Notes: generated by a model not told the origin, from the sequence alone. A DNA stretch of 64,000 nucleotides from JBALVT01 sp965262875 (GCA_965262875.1 OZ253569.1:1426001-1490000); one strand, 5' to 3'. Positions 41,084-51,464 are shown, numbered from the stretch's first letter. Numbers and translations: made by a program.

Positions 41084-43377
41084 TTTCCCCGGCCGAACAG
41101 TGATTGGAACCAATCTCTGACAGGTGTTTTACGTATTTCGCATCCCGTACTTTCTAGTGGCTCAGAATTGAGAATAAACGGCAGCAGACGAGCATTCGGA
41201 CACCCTTCCAAGGTCAACTGTCCGGTTTGACTCTCAATCCAGTGTGTTTCAATTCCGTCGGGCATCCGATAGCTTAAAGATCGTTTACTCGCCGAGGCCA
41301 TAAAATGTGCCCAAATCTTCAGCGCCCCACTGCTGCCAGTCAACCCTGTGTCTTTGTTATCGTCGTGACCAATCCAGGACACCGCCAGCAAATCTCCGCT
41401 AAAACCGGCAAACCATGAATCACGGTTTTCGTTGGTGGTGCCTGTTTTACCAGCCACTTCAAAATCGTTTTTGAGAAAACGGTAGACGCCTCTTCCCGTT
41501 CCTTCTCGCACCACCTCGCGCATAGCGTAGTGCAGTAGGTGCATCGCTTGCAAGCTGACCGTTCTATCGTATTCCAGTGGGTAGCGCCGCAGTGCTTGGC
41601 CCCGGGAATCAACAATGTCCCTGATACTACGCAGCGGCATGCGAAAGCCCCCGGCAGCGATGGTTTGGTACATGGCGGCCATATCCATGGGTGAGTATTC
41701 GCCGGCACCCAGCGTCAGTGAGGGTACCTCCGGCACGGGACCATCGATGCCCAGCCTTCGTAGAATATCAACGACTGACTCCAAACCCAGAGTCATACCC
41801 AAGCGCGCCGTAGCAAGATTGTAGGACTTCGAAAGCGCCGTATGCAATAACACCTCCCCGTGGAAAATCCGGTCAAAATTGCGCGGCTGCCACTGCTTTC
41901 CATTGGGGCCCTCCACTGTTACTTGAGAGTCCTCCAGCGGGGTGGCCAGCGTGTATTTTTCTGGTTGTTCCAAGGCGGCAAGATAAACAGCGGGCTTCAG
42001 AAGAGAACCTGCGGGCCGACGGGCATCCAGTGCACGATTAAAACCGGCATAGCGAACTTTGCGCCCTCCCACCACAGCTGCCACTTCACCGGTGTCAAAC
42101 CGAGTCACTACTGTTGAAGTTTGCAGCACTCCCGAACTGTCCAACTCATCCATTATCTTGGTGGTACTGCGCTCTATCTTGCGTTGTATCAGTGGATCAA
42201 AGCTCGTGAAAATACTAAGCCCAAGTGTGGTGAGATCATCATCATGATATTCGAGGCGCAATTGCCTGCGTACCAGATCAAGAAAGGCGGGGTATGAATT
42301 TCGGATTCGCCCCCGTGTGTTCAAGCCCAGAGGCATTGCTTTGGCGATAAGAGCGTGCTCTTGGGAGATCACACCTTGTCCGGCCATCACATCGAGCACT
42401 ACATCTCTGCGTTGCCGGGCTCGGTCTGGATTTCTCAGGGGGTTGTACAAAGACGGCCCTTTGATCATTCCTATGAGCAAGGCCTGCTGGTGCAATCCCA
42501 GTTGATCCAACGGCGTATCAAAGTAATGCCTGGCCGCGAGTGCGAAGCCATGTATAGATCTCGGACCTTCCTGGCCGAGATAAACCTCGTTTATGTAGCT
42601 CTCGAGAATCTCGTCCTTGGTGGAGTGAAGTTCAAGCAATACCGACATCACGACTTCCGTCAACTTACGGAGAAGCGTTCGTTCCGGGGTGAGGTAGTAA
42701 TTTTTAACCAGTTGCTGAGTGATCGTGCTGCCGCCGGCAACCACTTGGCCCGAACGCAGATTACTGACCAAAGCCCTGCCAATGCCGGTAACGGAAAAAC
42801 CCCAATGTTGGTAGAAATTCCTGTCCTCAACCGCCAGCAGACCCGCACGAATGGGTTCGGGTACGTCATCGAGCCGAGCCAACACTCGATCCTCACCGTG
42901 AGAGGGATAGATGCCACCAATTCGAATGGGGTCCAGACGCATTAGATCAAGATCTATGCCTCGGGAAGAAAGTGCCGCCACGCGATCGCCTTCCAGAACG
43001 ACCTCGACGCGACGGGCGGGCTCGCGTTCCTGTGGAAATTTGAATCCGCGAGTATAAATATCAAAACGATTACCCGTCTGCATGCTCTGGCCGGGTTCAC
43101 CAGGCTGGGAAATCCCCCGATAACCCAGTGATTCCAGTTCAAAGGCCAGGTCATTCTTACTGAGATTGGCCCCGACAAATAATTCCAGTGGCCTCGCGTA
43201 GACTGTGGCGGGAAGCTCCCACATTTTGTCGGTAAAGGTACTGGTAATTCTTGCGTCCAAATAGACAAGACAAAGCCCCGCAATGACGCAGGCGGTGATA
43301 GTTAGTTTGAGTAAAAGGTGGCGGGTACGAATCATCGATTGCGAGTGTACAACACAGTGCACCCTAGACGCTTTCAT
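41080..43377 (-). CDS. mrcB: Penicillin-binding protein 1B
   Basis: 765-residue bifunctional wall synthase. Membrane anchor near residues 22-42 (LLLKLTITACVIAGLCLVYL), UB2H regulatory domain (about 60-150), glycosyltransferase 51 motifs AVEDRNFYQHWGFS, GGSTITQQLVKN and RKLTEVVMSVLLE, then the transpeptidase with SLLKP (serine nucleophile), SKSYN and AGKTGTTNE. The UB2H domain marks it as 1B, not 1A. ATG 43335 (MIRTRHLL) is an alternative start. Shares its transcript with the downstream TPR lipoprotein. Confidence 0.95.
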   Translation of the reverse strand: MKASRVHCVVHSQSMIRTRHLLLKLTITACVIAGLCLVYLDARITSTFTDKMWELPATVYARPLELFVGANLSKNDLAFELESLGYRGISQPGEPGQSMQTGNRFDIYTRGFKFPQEREPARRVEVVLEGDRVAALSSRGIDLDLMRLDPIRIGGIYPSHGEDRVLARLDDVPEPIRAGLLAVEDRNFYQHWGFSVTGIGRALVSNLRSGQVVAGGSTITQQLVKNYYLTPERTLLRKLTEVVMSVLLELHSTKDEILESYINEVYLGQEGPRSIHGFALAARHYFDTPLDQLGLHQQALLIGMIKGPSLYNPLRNPDRARQRRDVVLDVMAGQGVISQEHALIAKAMPLGLNTRGRIRNSYPAFLDLVRRQLRLEYHDDDLTTLGLSIFTSFDPLIQRKIERSTTKIMDELDSSGVLQTSTVVTRFDTGEVAAVVGGRKVRYAGFNRALDARRPAGSLLKPAVYLAALEQPEKYTLATPLEDSQVTVEGPNGKQWQPRNFDRIFHGEVLLHTALSKSYNLATARLGMTLGLESVVDILRRLGIDGPVPEVPSLTLGAGEYSPMDMAAMYQTIAAGGFRMPLRSIRDIVDSRGQALRRYPLEYDRTVSLQAMHLLHYAMREVVREGTGRGVYRFLKNDFEVAGKTGTTNENRDSWFAGFSGDLLAVSWIGHDDNKDTGLTGSSGALKIWAHFMASASKRSLSYRMPDGIETHWIESQTGQLTLEGCPNARLLPFILNSEPLESTGCEIRKTPVRDWFQSLFGRGK

Positions 43378-43431
43378 TTCGGGCGAGGATCAGGATAATA
43401 GCGGGCAAATTGACACAGGGCACAAGAGCGC

Positions 43432-44433
43432 ATGAAAAAATACAAAGTCTACGGCATCGGAGCGGCACTCGTTGACACAGAAATCAAAGTTGACGATTCT
43501 GACCTTGCGGTCATGAACGTTGAAAAAGGGCTGATGACTCTCGTGGATGAAGACAGGTTGAGAGAGCTGCTTGGTCATTTGGAGGGGCATTTGATCACAG
43601 CAGTCCACAGCAGCGGGGGAAGTGGTGGAAACTCTATTATCGCTTCAGCCCTCTTTGGCGCACCCGCTTTCATGTCCTGCAAAGTGGCCAACGATCTGGA
43701 CGGCGACATCTATATAGCTGATCTTGAATCAGCGGGCGTCGATCACAACATGACAGGCCCGCGTGAAAATGGGATCACAGGGAAATGCCTGGTGTTAATT
43801 ACTCCGGATGCTGAACGGAGCATGAATTCCTATCTCGCCATCAATGACACACTCTCTGTGGATCAGGTGGACGGCACCGCCATTGAGGACTCCGAATGGG
43901 TTTACATAGAAGGCTATCGTGTGACCTCCGATACCAGTCGGCAAGCCGCGGTCAGAACCCGCGAAGTCGCCCAGGCCGCCGGCGTGAAAACGGCGCTGAG
44001 TTTCTCTGATCCGGGAATGGTCGAGTTTTTTCGGGCGGGCATGCAGGAAATGATTGGAGAAAAAATAGATCTGATATTTTGCAACGAAGCCGAGGCGAAG
44101 GGTTGGTCGGATACTCAGGATTTGGACATCGCCATTGAGGGATTGAAAAAATCGGCCAATAGTTTCGCGTTAACACTTGGTGATAAGGGCGCAATCGTGT
44201 TCGATGGCACGACTACGACCAATATAGCTGTACATCCTGTTCACGCGCTGGACAGTAATGGCGCAGGCGACATGTTTGCCGGTGCTTTTATGTACGCCAT
44301 AACTCGCGGTGAGGATTTCGCCACCGCTGGTCGTTTTGCGAGTCTCGCAGCCGGGAAGATTGTATCGAAATTCGGACCTCGCCTCGCTGCAAATGAATAC
44401 GCAGAACTGCGGACCGAATTCTTCGGTGACTAA
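43432..44433 (+). CDS. PfkB-family carbohydrate/adenosine kinase
   Basis: 333 residues. Starts MKKYKVYGIGAALVDTEIKV; GGSGGNSIIASALFGAPAF is the first PfkB motif and ALDSNGAGDMFAGAFMYAI the second, with the catalytic aspartate (normally DTxGAGD, here DSNGAGD). Closest in character to the adenosine-kinase branch annotated in many gammaproteobacteria; substrate cannot be fixed from sequence. Stands alone between divergent mrcB and convergent polB, 11 bases from the polB stop. Confidence 0.88.
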   Translation: MKKYKVYGIGAALVDTEIKVDDSDLAVMNVEKGLMTLVDEDRLRELLGHLEGHLITAVHSSGGSGGNSIIASALFGAPAFMSCKVANDLDGDIYIADLESAGVDHNMTGPRENGITGKCLVLITPDAERSMNSYLAINDTLSVDQVDGTAIEDSEWVYIEGYRVTSDTSRQAAVRTREVAQAAGVKTALSFSDPGMVEFFRAGMQEMIGEKIDLIFCNEAEAKGWSDTQDLDIAIEGLKKSANSFALTLGDKGAIVFDGTTTTNIAVHPVHALDSNGAGDMFAGAFMYAITRGEDFATAGRFASLAAGKIVSKFGPRLAANEYAELRTEFFGD

Positions 44434-44444
44434 TGCTTCTAAGG

Positions 44445-46853
44445 CTAGAAAAGCGTAATCTGTTTGTCGACCAAGGAGCGAAAGGAGTTGTCCACAAAAC
44501 CGAGGATTCCGTCAGCAACCGGTTCCAACTGGCGGTCGACGTAATGCTGGTAGTCGATATTAGCCAAGGGTTTTGCAGCGGGTTCGGCGCCGCTGGTTGT
44601 GATCACATACTCAACCCAGTCCCCCCTGGAAGGAACGGGTAAACCCCTTTCTTCGCAGAGCCTCGCAGCCTGCACATGCGGGGGAACATTGCGCTGATAT
44701 TCGTGTAGCTTGCGCCGCAATCGTTTGCGATAAACCAGACGCTCATCCTCTTCCCCGGCCAGCACGCGAGCCGTTGTATCTAACACCAAATCTTCATAGG
44801 GTTCTCGCATAAAAATGCGCCTGTATAGTTCCTCCTGAAAATCGCGGGCAACCTTGGTCCAATCGGTGCGAACATTCTCCAAACCCTTGAACACAAGCTT
44901 GTCTCCTGTGCTCGAGCCAACAACACCGGCATAGCGCTTTTTACTACCTTTCTCTGAACCGCGAATTGTCGGCATAAGAAAACGTTTGTAGTGTGTTTCA
45001 AACTCCAACTCCAGCGCGCAATCCAACTGAAAATCCCGGCGCAAAGTCTCATTCCAGAAGCTGTTGAGTTTGCGCTCCAATTCTTTCCCGACTGCCATCG
45101 CGCTGGATTCATCTGCTGCGGACTCTATCCACACAAACACAGAGTCTGTATCACCATAGATAACCTTTTGACCCGCGGACTCAATGTAGTCACGCGTTTT
45201 CTGGAGGACTTCATGGCCCCGTCGAGTAATGGAACTGGCTAAACGCGGGTCGAAGAAACGGCAACCCGGTGTACCCAATACACCGTAGAAAGAGTTCATG
45301 ATAATTTTTATCGCTTGGGAGAGTGCTGAATCGTCGTTCGTTTTCGCTTCATCTCTTTTATCCCACAACTGGCGAATAAGTTCAGGAAGAATATGTCCGT
45401 CCCGCACAAACTGTGCCCCGTCAAAACCCTCGACCAATGCTTCTTCGCCAACTTCACCTGACACTCCAAGAGCCAAACCCAGTGGGTCTATGAAAAAAGT
45501 AAGAATAATGCTGGGATACAAACTCTTGAAGTCCAGCACCAGGACGTGATCGTACATACCCGGGGTGGAATCGAGTACGTATCCACCCGGACTACTCCCC
45601 AATTCAGTGCTAGCGGTGGGCGCGACATAACCCTGGCGATGCAGGCGAGGCAAATACAGATTGTCAAAAGAGGCTACCGAGCCACCCAGGCGATCGAGGT
45701 TCAAACCCGTCATGAAGGTTCGCGCCAATGCAAAATCCAATAAACCCGTAGCTGCAAAAATATCCGAGACCAGTTCGCAATCTTTTAGATTGTATTGCGC
45801 TAGTGCGGTTTTATCGTCCTTAAACAAATCGGAGATTTCATGCCCCCTGCCGCTGCCACTTAGGAGTTTTCCGTCCCCCAGGATTTCCCGGGATACGTTT
45901 TCCAAAGAGAAGCTCTCAAATCGATAGAAAGCAGCACGCAGTAACTCTATGCCATCAAGTACCACTCTTCCCGGAATCTGAAGAGTTTTACGGTGACCTT
46001 CATCATCCAGGTCACGCCAATGAGTTACGCGCCTGTCCCGGCCCAGGGACAGACGAATTCCTTCATGGTCGGCAACTCGCTGCAAATACCAGAAATCGAA
46101 ATTCACTACATTCCAACCAATCATGATATCGGGGTCGTACTCTTCGACCCATTGAATAAATGCCAACAACAACTCTCGCTGGGACGAATAACTGCCAACC
46201 CAATCCTGAGAAGCACCCTCACCCAACATGAGCACAAAACGCGTGTGCTCTTGCCCACGGACAGCGTGTACTCCAATAGAAAAAAGCTGTAAGCCATCCA
46301 TCGCCGTTTCAATATCAATGGATGCAACACTGAGCCCGGGTTTATAGGAAGTTGCTTTGATGGCAGGACTGCGCATCACTTGGTGAGCACCCCGAGCTAG
46401 AACCTCACCCTGAAGCGTGGCGCTGCCGGCTATAAACCTCTCCATCAGAAATCGCTCTGCCGGATTGATATCACTTTCAAGGGGGTTTAGCCCATGCTGC
46501 CGCAGCAGGTCAGCGGCGCGCCGGAGTTGTTGGTGACGGGGAAAGTAAACTGCCTGGACAGCGGCCAGGGAGAAGTCTTTCAATTCAACCGGTTTGAACT
46601 CCACCCCGCGTTCAGACCGGAGTAAACCCTTGGCCTGCTCGACCTCTGATTGCGTCAGAAAAAATAGACTGCGCTGTTCCTGTACCAGAACGCAGATCGG
46701 TCCGCTTTGTGTCGCAAACCAAAATTCCAGATCAATTCCTCTATCACCATCGCGCCAATTTCGCGTGAGCAAAAAACCGTCAATGGTCTGGAATGGCACT
46801 TTAGGCTCCAATGAATTAGTCAGCGGGGTTTTTGGGCTATGCTTAATGCTCAC
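44445..46853 (-). CDS. polB: DNA polymerase II (family B)
   Basis: 802 residues; damage-inducible repair and restart polymerase. Exonuclease site SIDIETAMDGLQLFSIG (Exo I) and GWNVVNFDFWYLQRV (Exo II); polymerase motif A LDFKSLYPSIILTFF, motif B region IKIIMNSFYGVLG and motif C VIYGDTDSVFVW. All catalytic acids are present and length is close to E. coli PolB. No LexA box could be recognised in the 67-base gap to the divergent pentapeptide gene. Confidence 0.96.
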   Translation of the reverse strand: MSIKHSPKTPLTNSLEPKVPFQTIDGFLLTRNWRDGDRGIDLEFWFATQSGPICVLVQEQRSLFFLTQSEVEQAKGLLRSERGVEFKPVELKDFSLAAVQAVYFPRHQQLRRAADLLRQHGLNPLESDINPAERFLMERFIAGSATLQGEVLARGAHQVMRSPAIKATSYKPGLSVASIDIETAMDGLQLFSIGVHAVRGQEHTRFVLMLGEGASQDWVGSYSSQRELLLAFIQWVEEYDPDIMIGWNVVNFDFWYLQRVADHEGIRLSLGRDRRVTHWRDLDDEGHRKTLQIPGRVVLDGIELLRAAFYRFESFSLENVSREILGDGKLLSGSGRGHEISDLFKDDKTALAQYNLKDCELVSDIFAATGLLDFALARTFMTGLNLDRLGGSVASFDNLYLPRLHRQGYVAPTASTELGSSPGGYVLDSTPGMYDHVLVLDFKSLYPSIILTFFIDPLGLALGVSGEVGEEALVEGFDGAQFVRDGHILPELIRQLWDKRDEAKTNDDSALSQAIKIIMNSFYGVLGTPGCRFFDPRLASSITRRGHEVLQKTRDYIESAGQKVIYGDTDSVFVWIESAADESSAMAVGKELERKLNSFWNETLRRDFQLDCALELEFETHYKRFLMPTIRGSEKGSKKRYAGVVGSSTGDKLVFKGLENVRTDWTKVARDFQEELYRRIFMREPYEDLVLDTTARVLAGEEDERLVYRKRLRRKLHEYQRNVPPHVQAARLCEERGLPVPSRGDWVEYVITTSGAEPAAKPLANIDYQHYVDRQLEPVADGILGFVDNSFRSLVDKQITLF

Positions 46854-46920
46854 TGTGGCTTAAGCTATCGAGCATTGACGATTCCGCTTGGGCCGGAGCC
46901 CTGGCTCTAGAGGTAGCAAC

Positions 46921-47265
46921 ATGGACAAACCGTATATCAAGCAAGACCCCTTATACCAGCTACTGCGCAACGAAGACATCAAGGGATTCAACGAGCAAAG
47001 AGATCAAACCGACAGCAGTGAGCTGCGCAGCGGCGATTATCGCGGCCGAGACCTGCGCAACATGAATGCCAAGGGTCTGGATTTTAGCAACTCCTATTTC
47101 CGCAACTGCGACCTTTCCGGCATCGACTTTCGCGACACCAACCTCGATGGGGCCAGTATTTTAGACGCCAAATTATCCGGAACCTACTTCCCGCTTGAGT
47201 TAGGTGCGGCGGAAATTCGTCTCTCTCTGGAGACGGGCACTCGACTGCGCTATCGGCAGGATTAA
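46921..47265 (+). CDS. Pentapeptide-repeat protein
   Basis: 114 residues from ATG 46921 (MDKPYIKQDPLYQLLRNEDI), with AGGTAGCA just upstream. Central pentapeptide run SGDYRGRDLRNMNAKGLDF, SNSYFRNCDLSGIDFRDTNL, DGASILDAKLSGTYF forms a short right-handed quadrilateral helix of about three turns. Soluble, no signal peptide. Family members do different things and no function is assigned. Overlaps the convergent DUF2333 gene by 4 bases. Confidence 0.85.
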   Translation: MDKPYIKQDPLYQLLRNEDIKGFNEQRDQTDSSELRSGDYRGRDLRNMNAKGLDFSNSYFRNCDLSGIDFRDTNLDGASILDAKLSGTYFPLELGAAEIRLSLETGTRLRYRQD

Positions 47266-48299
47266 CCCTGAGACATCAAGTCTCTTAAATCAACGATCGC
47301 GGCATTTGCACGACTGAGATACGACGCCATTACCAGCGAATGATTCGCCAGCGTACCAAATCCGGTGCCATTGAGAATCATCGGTGCCCACACCATATCC
47401 TGGGTCGCCTCTAATTCACGAATGATTTGCTGCATGCTCACCTGAGCATTTTTCTTGCGCAGAATATCTTCGAAATCGACCTCGGCTGCCTTCAAAAAAT
47501 GGATCAGTGCCCAGGCGGTACCCCTGGCTTCATAAAAGACATCGTCTATCTCGCTCCATGGAGTGCGTACCATCATCTCAGATGGCGCTGCAGTTGATTG
47601 CGTCGCGCTCTCATCACCTGCCAGATCCGTATTTAATCTGCGCTGACCCACACTGGCGCTCAAGCGCTGGGAGAGGCTGCCAAGCCTCATGTCTACTGTC
47701 GCTAGCCAATAGCGGAGATTGTCCGCCCTGGCGTAGAACTGGGCATTACTTTCGCTAGGATCTGAAAGCCGGGCGAAATACTTCCGAGTGTACTCTCTAC
47801 CATCAGAATACTCGGACTCAGAAGCGGGGAGAATCCAACTATTAGCTTTAAAATTGAATCTCGGCTCAGCCATTGCCAAATCCTTATCTTCGGTGGACTG
47901 TGACTGCGACCGACTGTGCACTTCGCGCATAGCCCGGGAAATGTCTCGAACCTGGATTAACACCCCGTACTCCCAGTTGGGTATATTATCCATCCACAAT
48001 CCCGGCGGAAATCTATCGTTGCGTAAATAACCACCGGATTTATCTAACAAAGTGTCCACTACACCCATCACCGTGGCAGTAGTAACTGAGCCGGTTACTA
48101 CTGAACCTTGGTTCTCCGCGGCGTAATCAGCGGCTGTTTCACGGACATCGAAACGGGCCGGAGCAACGCTCCAATACACTCCCAAAATTGTAGTGACTAG
48201 GAGATACACAGCAATTATGCCTCCCAGCCAACGGAATACTTCCCCATCGCGTAAGTTGTCTACTCTTCCAGCCATCTTGTCCCTCAATGTCTCGCTCAT
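47262..48299 (-). CDS. DUF2333 family inner-membrane protein
   Basis: 345 residues. One membrane segment near the N terminus (WLGGIIAVYLLVTTILGVYW, about 24-43), the rest periplasmic and helical: VTTATVMGVVDTLLDKSGGY, FPPGLWMDNIPNWEYGVLIQ, RDISRAMREVHSRSQS. This pattern is the DUF2333 signature, a family of unknown role found through the gammaproteobacteria. Its place beside polB and a copper chaperone gives no functional hint. Confidence 0.88.
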   Translation of the reverse strand: MSETLRDKMAGRVDNLRDGEVFRWLGGIIAVYLLVTTILGVYWSVAPARFDVRETAADYAAENQGSVVTGSVTTATVMGVVDTLLDKSGGYLRNDRFPPGLWMDNIPNWEYGVLIQVRDISRAMREVHSRSQSQSTEDKDLAMAEPRFNFKANSWILPASESEYSDGREYTRKYFARLSDPSESNAQFYARADNLRYWLATVDMRLGSLSQRLSASVGQRRLNTDLAGDESATQSTAAPSEMMVRTPWSEIDDVFYEARGTAWALIHFLKAAEVDFEDILRKKNAQVSMQQIIRELEATQDMVWAPMILNGTGFGTLANHSLVMASYLSRANAAIVDLRDLMSQG

Positions 48300-48354
48300 A
48301 CTTCCCTAACCGCTGTTGTTCAAAAAACACATTTCCCGCGCACCGCGGGCGATG

Positions 48355-48819
48355 TTAATGATGCTGCGATTGTACTCCTGCAGAACTCTTACGTACCGTC
48401 GCCGTGGCACAAAATTCCGACCCAGAAGACAATATCAAGCAAATATCTGCATCAGTGCCCGGTGAGGGCATTTTTTCCATACCCATGAGCATCAAGTGTA
48501 TGCCCCCGGGAGATAAGCTGAGAGTTTCTCCGGGGTTAACTGTCAATCGATCGAGATGTTGCATTGTCACATAGCCATCGACCTCGCGGCTTGCGTGGAT
48601 CTGAGCCTGCTCTGCAATCTCGGTACGAGCCCCGGTGATTTCAACCGCCACGTCGCCCGTATTGCGGATATCGAGGTAGCTTGCGGTCATCCGTTGCGTG
48701 GGCGGCATAGCCCTAATCCACGCGTTTTCAAGCCGCAAGTCCTCAGCGGAAAAGGCCCTTACCGAACACACACCCGCCAAGAACACACAGATGAGCGTCA
48801 CAACATCTCGTTGATTCAT
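48355..48819 (-). CDS. Periplasmic copper chaperone PCu(A)C
   Basis: 154 residues. Signal peptide (VTLICVFLAGVCSVRAFSA), then LENAWIRAMPPTQRMTASYL and the copper-binding pattern H-M...H-x-M: IHASREVDGYVTMQHLDRL and PGGIHLMLMGMEK supply the His and Met ligands. Ends with QSQHH, a likely extra metal site. Delivers Cu(I) to cytochrome oxidase in known cases. Next to dsbD, another periplasmic thiol/metal maturation gene, on the opposite strand. Confidence 0.93.
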   Translation of the reverse strand: MNQRDVVTLICVFLAGVCSVRAFSAEDLRLENAWIRAMPPTQRMTASYLDIRNTGDVAVEITGARTEIAEQAQIHASREVDGYVTMQHLDRLTVNPGETLSLSPGGIHLMLMGMEKMPSPGTDADICLILSSGSEFCATATVRKSSAGVQSQHH

Positions 48820-49030
48820 CAGTAAAACACTCCAGTTATGGTTACGCTGCTGAAACTATTGCCCGCTTCGAGCGTCTGACCATTATATCACTTTCGTTAG
48901 TGCACATTCGTTCGGCAATTGGGTGGATTGTTCGAGGCTGCTACAATGTCCTCAACAAGCCTGGCCTCAAAACGCTCGCACCCACCGAAGAGAAAATGTG
49001 GGCCTAAGAAAACTGTCATCAGGAGATTAC

Positions 49031-50797
49031 ATGCGCGCGACGCTCGCAGTTTTGATATTGCTATTGAGCAGCACCGGATTCACCGCTGGTTTAGGTGGCA
49101 CTACAAATGCCAATCCTTTTGATGCCGCCGAAGTTGTTGAATTTCTATCTGTTGAAGAAGCTTATCAACTGGAGGCTGAGGTCCAAACAGATGGCAGCAT
49201 ACGACTTTACTGGCAAATTGAGCCGGCCTACTACCTCTACCAGCACCGATTCAGTTTCGCACTCACCGACGAATTGGGTGACGTTGAGCTAACCACACAA
49301 TTTCCACCTGCGCTGGAGAAAACCGACGAATACTTTGGTGACGTGAGCGTTTACTATCAGGACGCGGACCTTGAAATAAAGCCTCAGCGAAAAACTGAAA
49401 AAGCCAGACTCAAAGTTACCTCCCAGGGATGTGCGGATGCAGGGCTATGCTATCCACCTCACAAACAGTATTTTAATGTAGATTTTACCACCGGAAGCGT
49501 GACCGCTGCTGAGGTGCAGGCGCCTGCTGTCCCTGCTCCAAAGGCTAACGCCGAAGCACCACTGAGCGAAACTGGCGGCCTGGGTAAAGTGCTTTATATG
49601 ATGGTGTTAGCTTTCCTGGGCGGTAGCATTCTCAATCTCATGCCCTGTGTTTTCCCGGTACTGTCGCTCAAGATGCTTAGCTTTGCCCGCAGTGCCGATC
49701 ATGAACACCATACCCAAAGTTGGGTCTACGCGGCGGGGGTTGTGTCTAGCTTCGTGCTGGTTGCCGCTATTCTTATATTTTTGCAGCGAGCGGGAGAGGC
49801 CATTGGCTGGGGCTTCCATTTGCAATCCCCCGGGTTTGTCATCGCCATGGCCTATCTATTTGTCGTGATGGGTTTGTCCCTTTCCGGAGTCGTTGAGTTT
49901 GGTAGCAGCGTCATGGGCGCGGGCAGTAACCTGGCAGAACGAGAGGGCTTAAGCGGTTCTTTTTTCACTGGAGTATTAGCGGTAATAGTAGCCAGCCCCT
50001 GTACTGCTCCCTTTATGGGCACGGCTTTGGGATTTGCTGTGACCCAACCGGCCGCTATCGCACTGGGAGTCTTCGCAGCCCTGGGTGCAGGAATGGCGGC
50101 ACCGATGGTCTTACTCAGCTACAGCACGGGCTTACGCTCTAGGATGCCTAAACCTGGTGCCTGGATGGAAACCCTAAAACAGGTATTGGCTTTTCCGCTC
50201 TACGCCACCGCAATTTGGCTATTCTGGGTCGCCGGCAGACAAACCGGTGTGAACACGATGGCCCTAGCATTGATGGGCGCTCTAATGATTGCACTAGGCC
50301 TTTGGCTGTGGCGCTTTAGCGGCTGGCGCAAGGGAATGGCCATGGCATGTATGCTTGCGGCGGTAACCGCGGCCAGCTGGCGAGGTCTCGACGAATCCTC
50401 ACAGCACGCCTCCCAAGAGGGCCAGGTCGCCTGGTCGGAACAATCACTGGAACAACTACGCAACTCCGGCCAACCCGTCTTCGTCGACGTCACCGCCGAT
50501 TGGTGTATTAGCTGCATTGCCAACGAGCAGGCTGTTCTTCTAACAGACGAGATCACGGCCGCCTTTAGCGACAGCGAAATCGTTTACATGGTGGCCGACT
50601 GGACAAACTACGACGCCGACATTGCCGCATACCTGGCGAAGCACGGCCGCAATGGCATCCCGTTTTATATACTTTATTCTGGGGACCGGACAGTAGAACC
50701 CCTGATTCTGCCCCAGTTGCTAACAAAGTCCACAGTGTTGGAGGCAATTTCGCAAGTTAGCAGCAATAAAGGCAATCTAGCGGCGACTTTAGAGTAG
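49031..50797 (+). CDS. dsbD: Thiol:disulfide interchange protein DsbD
   Basis: 588 residues from ATG 49031 with AGGAGA 5 bases upstream; the longer open frame is not conserved. Signal peptide, N-terminal alpha domain with its cysteine pair in SQGCADAGLCYPPHKQYF (about 134-140), a membrane beta domain of eight helices with cysteines in LMPCVFPVLSLK and VASPCTAPFMG, and a C-terminal thioredoxin-like gamma domain with DVTADWCISCIANE. Moves electrons from cytoplasmic thioredoxin to periplasmic proteins. All three cysteine pairs are intact. Confidence 0.96.
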   Translation: MRATLAVLILLLSSTGFTAGLGGTTNANPFDAAEVVEFLSVEEAYQLEAEVQTDGSIRLYWQIEPAYYLYQHRFSFALTDELGDVELTTQFPPALEKTDEYFGDVSVYYQDADLEIKPQRKTEKARLKVTSQGCADAGLCYPPHKQYFNVDFTTGSVTAAEVQAPAVPAPKANAEAPLSETGGLGKVLYMMVLAFLGGSILNLMPCVFPVLSLKMLSFARSADHEHHTQSWVYAAGVVSSFVLVAAILIFLQRAGEAIGWGFHLQSPGFVIAMAYLFVVMGLSLSGVVEFGSSVMGAGSNLAEREGLSGSFFTGVLAVIVASPCTAPFMGTALGFAVTQPAAIALGVFAALGAGMAAPMVLLSYSTGLRSRMPKPGAWMETLKQVLAFPLYATAIWLFWVAGRQTGVNTMALALMGALMIALGLWLWRFSGWRKGMAMACMLAAVTAASWRGLDESSQHASQEGQVAWSEQSLEQLRNSGQPVFVDVTADWCISCIANEQAVLLTDEITAAFSDSEIVYMVADWTNYDADIAAYLAKHGRNGIPFYILYSGDRTVEPLILPQLLTKSTVLEAISQVSSNKGNLAATLE

Positions 50798-50867
50798 ATA
50801 GCCGCTGATCGTGTCATAACCAATGGGAAAAGCCTTGGAAACGCCTGAGAGGTCAAAGGTATTCAGT

Positions 50868-50885
50868 TTAGCTAAATATAGCTAA
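50868..50885. promoter_or_regulatory. Inverted repeat upstream of aroQ-accBC
   Basis: Perfect 7-base arms TTAGCTA / TAGCTAA around AATA, about 120 bases before aroQ, in an AT-rich stretch between dsbD and aroQ. TTGCCA at 50910-50915 could be a -35 element nearby, without a strong -10. It may be an operator for the acetyl-CoA carboxylase operon; no factor is identified. Confidence 0.4.
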
Positions 50886-51003
50886 CTTCTTTAATTTAGC
50901 ACCGAACGGTTGCCAAATTCCAAAAACGGCTAAATCCATAGACATTCTATTTAAATTCCGGCACACTCCCTGAGTTCGCGCTATTACTCGGAGTGCCCGT
51001 CCC

Positions 51004-51444
51004 ATGGCCACCATTCTTGTCCTTCACGGCCCAAACCTGAATTTGCTGGGTGAGCGTGAGCCCGACATCTACGGGAGCGCCACTTTGAGTGACATCAACT
51101 TGAAGCTGGAGCAACTGGCTCTGGAGCGCGGACACCATCTACTCAACATGCAAAGCAACGCGGAGTATGAATTGGTAGAGCGAATCCAGGATGCGCGCCA
51201 TGAAGGCGTAAACTATATTCTAATTAACCCTGCGGCCTTTACCCATACTAGCGTAGCGATCAGAGACGCACTGGCAGCAACCAACATTCCATTTATTGAA
51301 ATTCATTTATCCAATACCCATGCTCGAGAGGATTTTCGCAAAAAGTCCTATTTTTCCGACCTGGCACAGGGCGTTATTTGCGGCCTAGGTCCACAAGGTT
51401 ATGAATTTGGCCTGCAGGCTGCCCTGCAAAAACTAGAACAGTAA
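51004..51444 (+). CDS. aroQ: 3-dehydroquinate dehydratase, type II
   Basis: 146 residues; third shikimate step. Catalytic tyrosine region GPNLNLLGEREPDIYG, NPAAFTHTSVAIRDAL and EIHLSNTHAREDFRKKSYFS all match type II enzymes (dodecameric). First gene of aroQ-accB-accC-prmA; accB starts 20 bases later. Full length. Confidence 0.96.
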   Translation: MATILVLHGPNLNLLGEREPDIYGSATLSDINLKLEQLALERGHHLLNMQSNAEYELVERIQDARHEGVNYILINPAAFTHTSVAIRDALAATNIPFIEIHLSNTHAREDFRKKSYFSDLAQGVICGLGPQGYEFGLQAALQKLEQ

Positions 51445-51464
51445 TAAACCCAAGAGACGACATT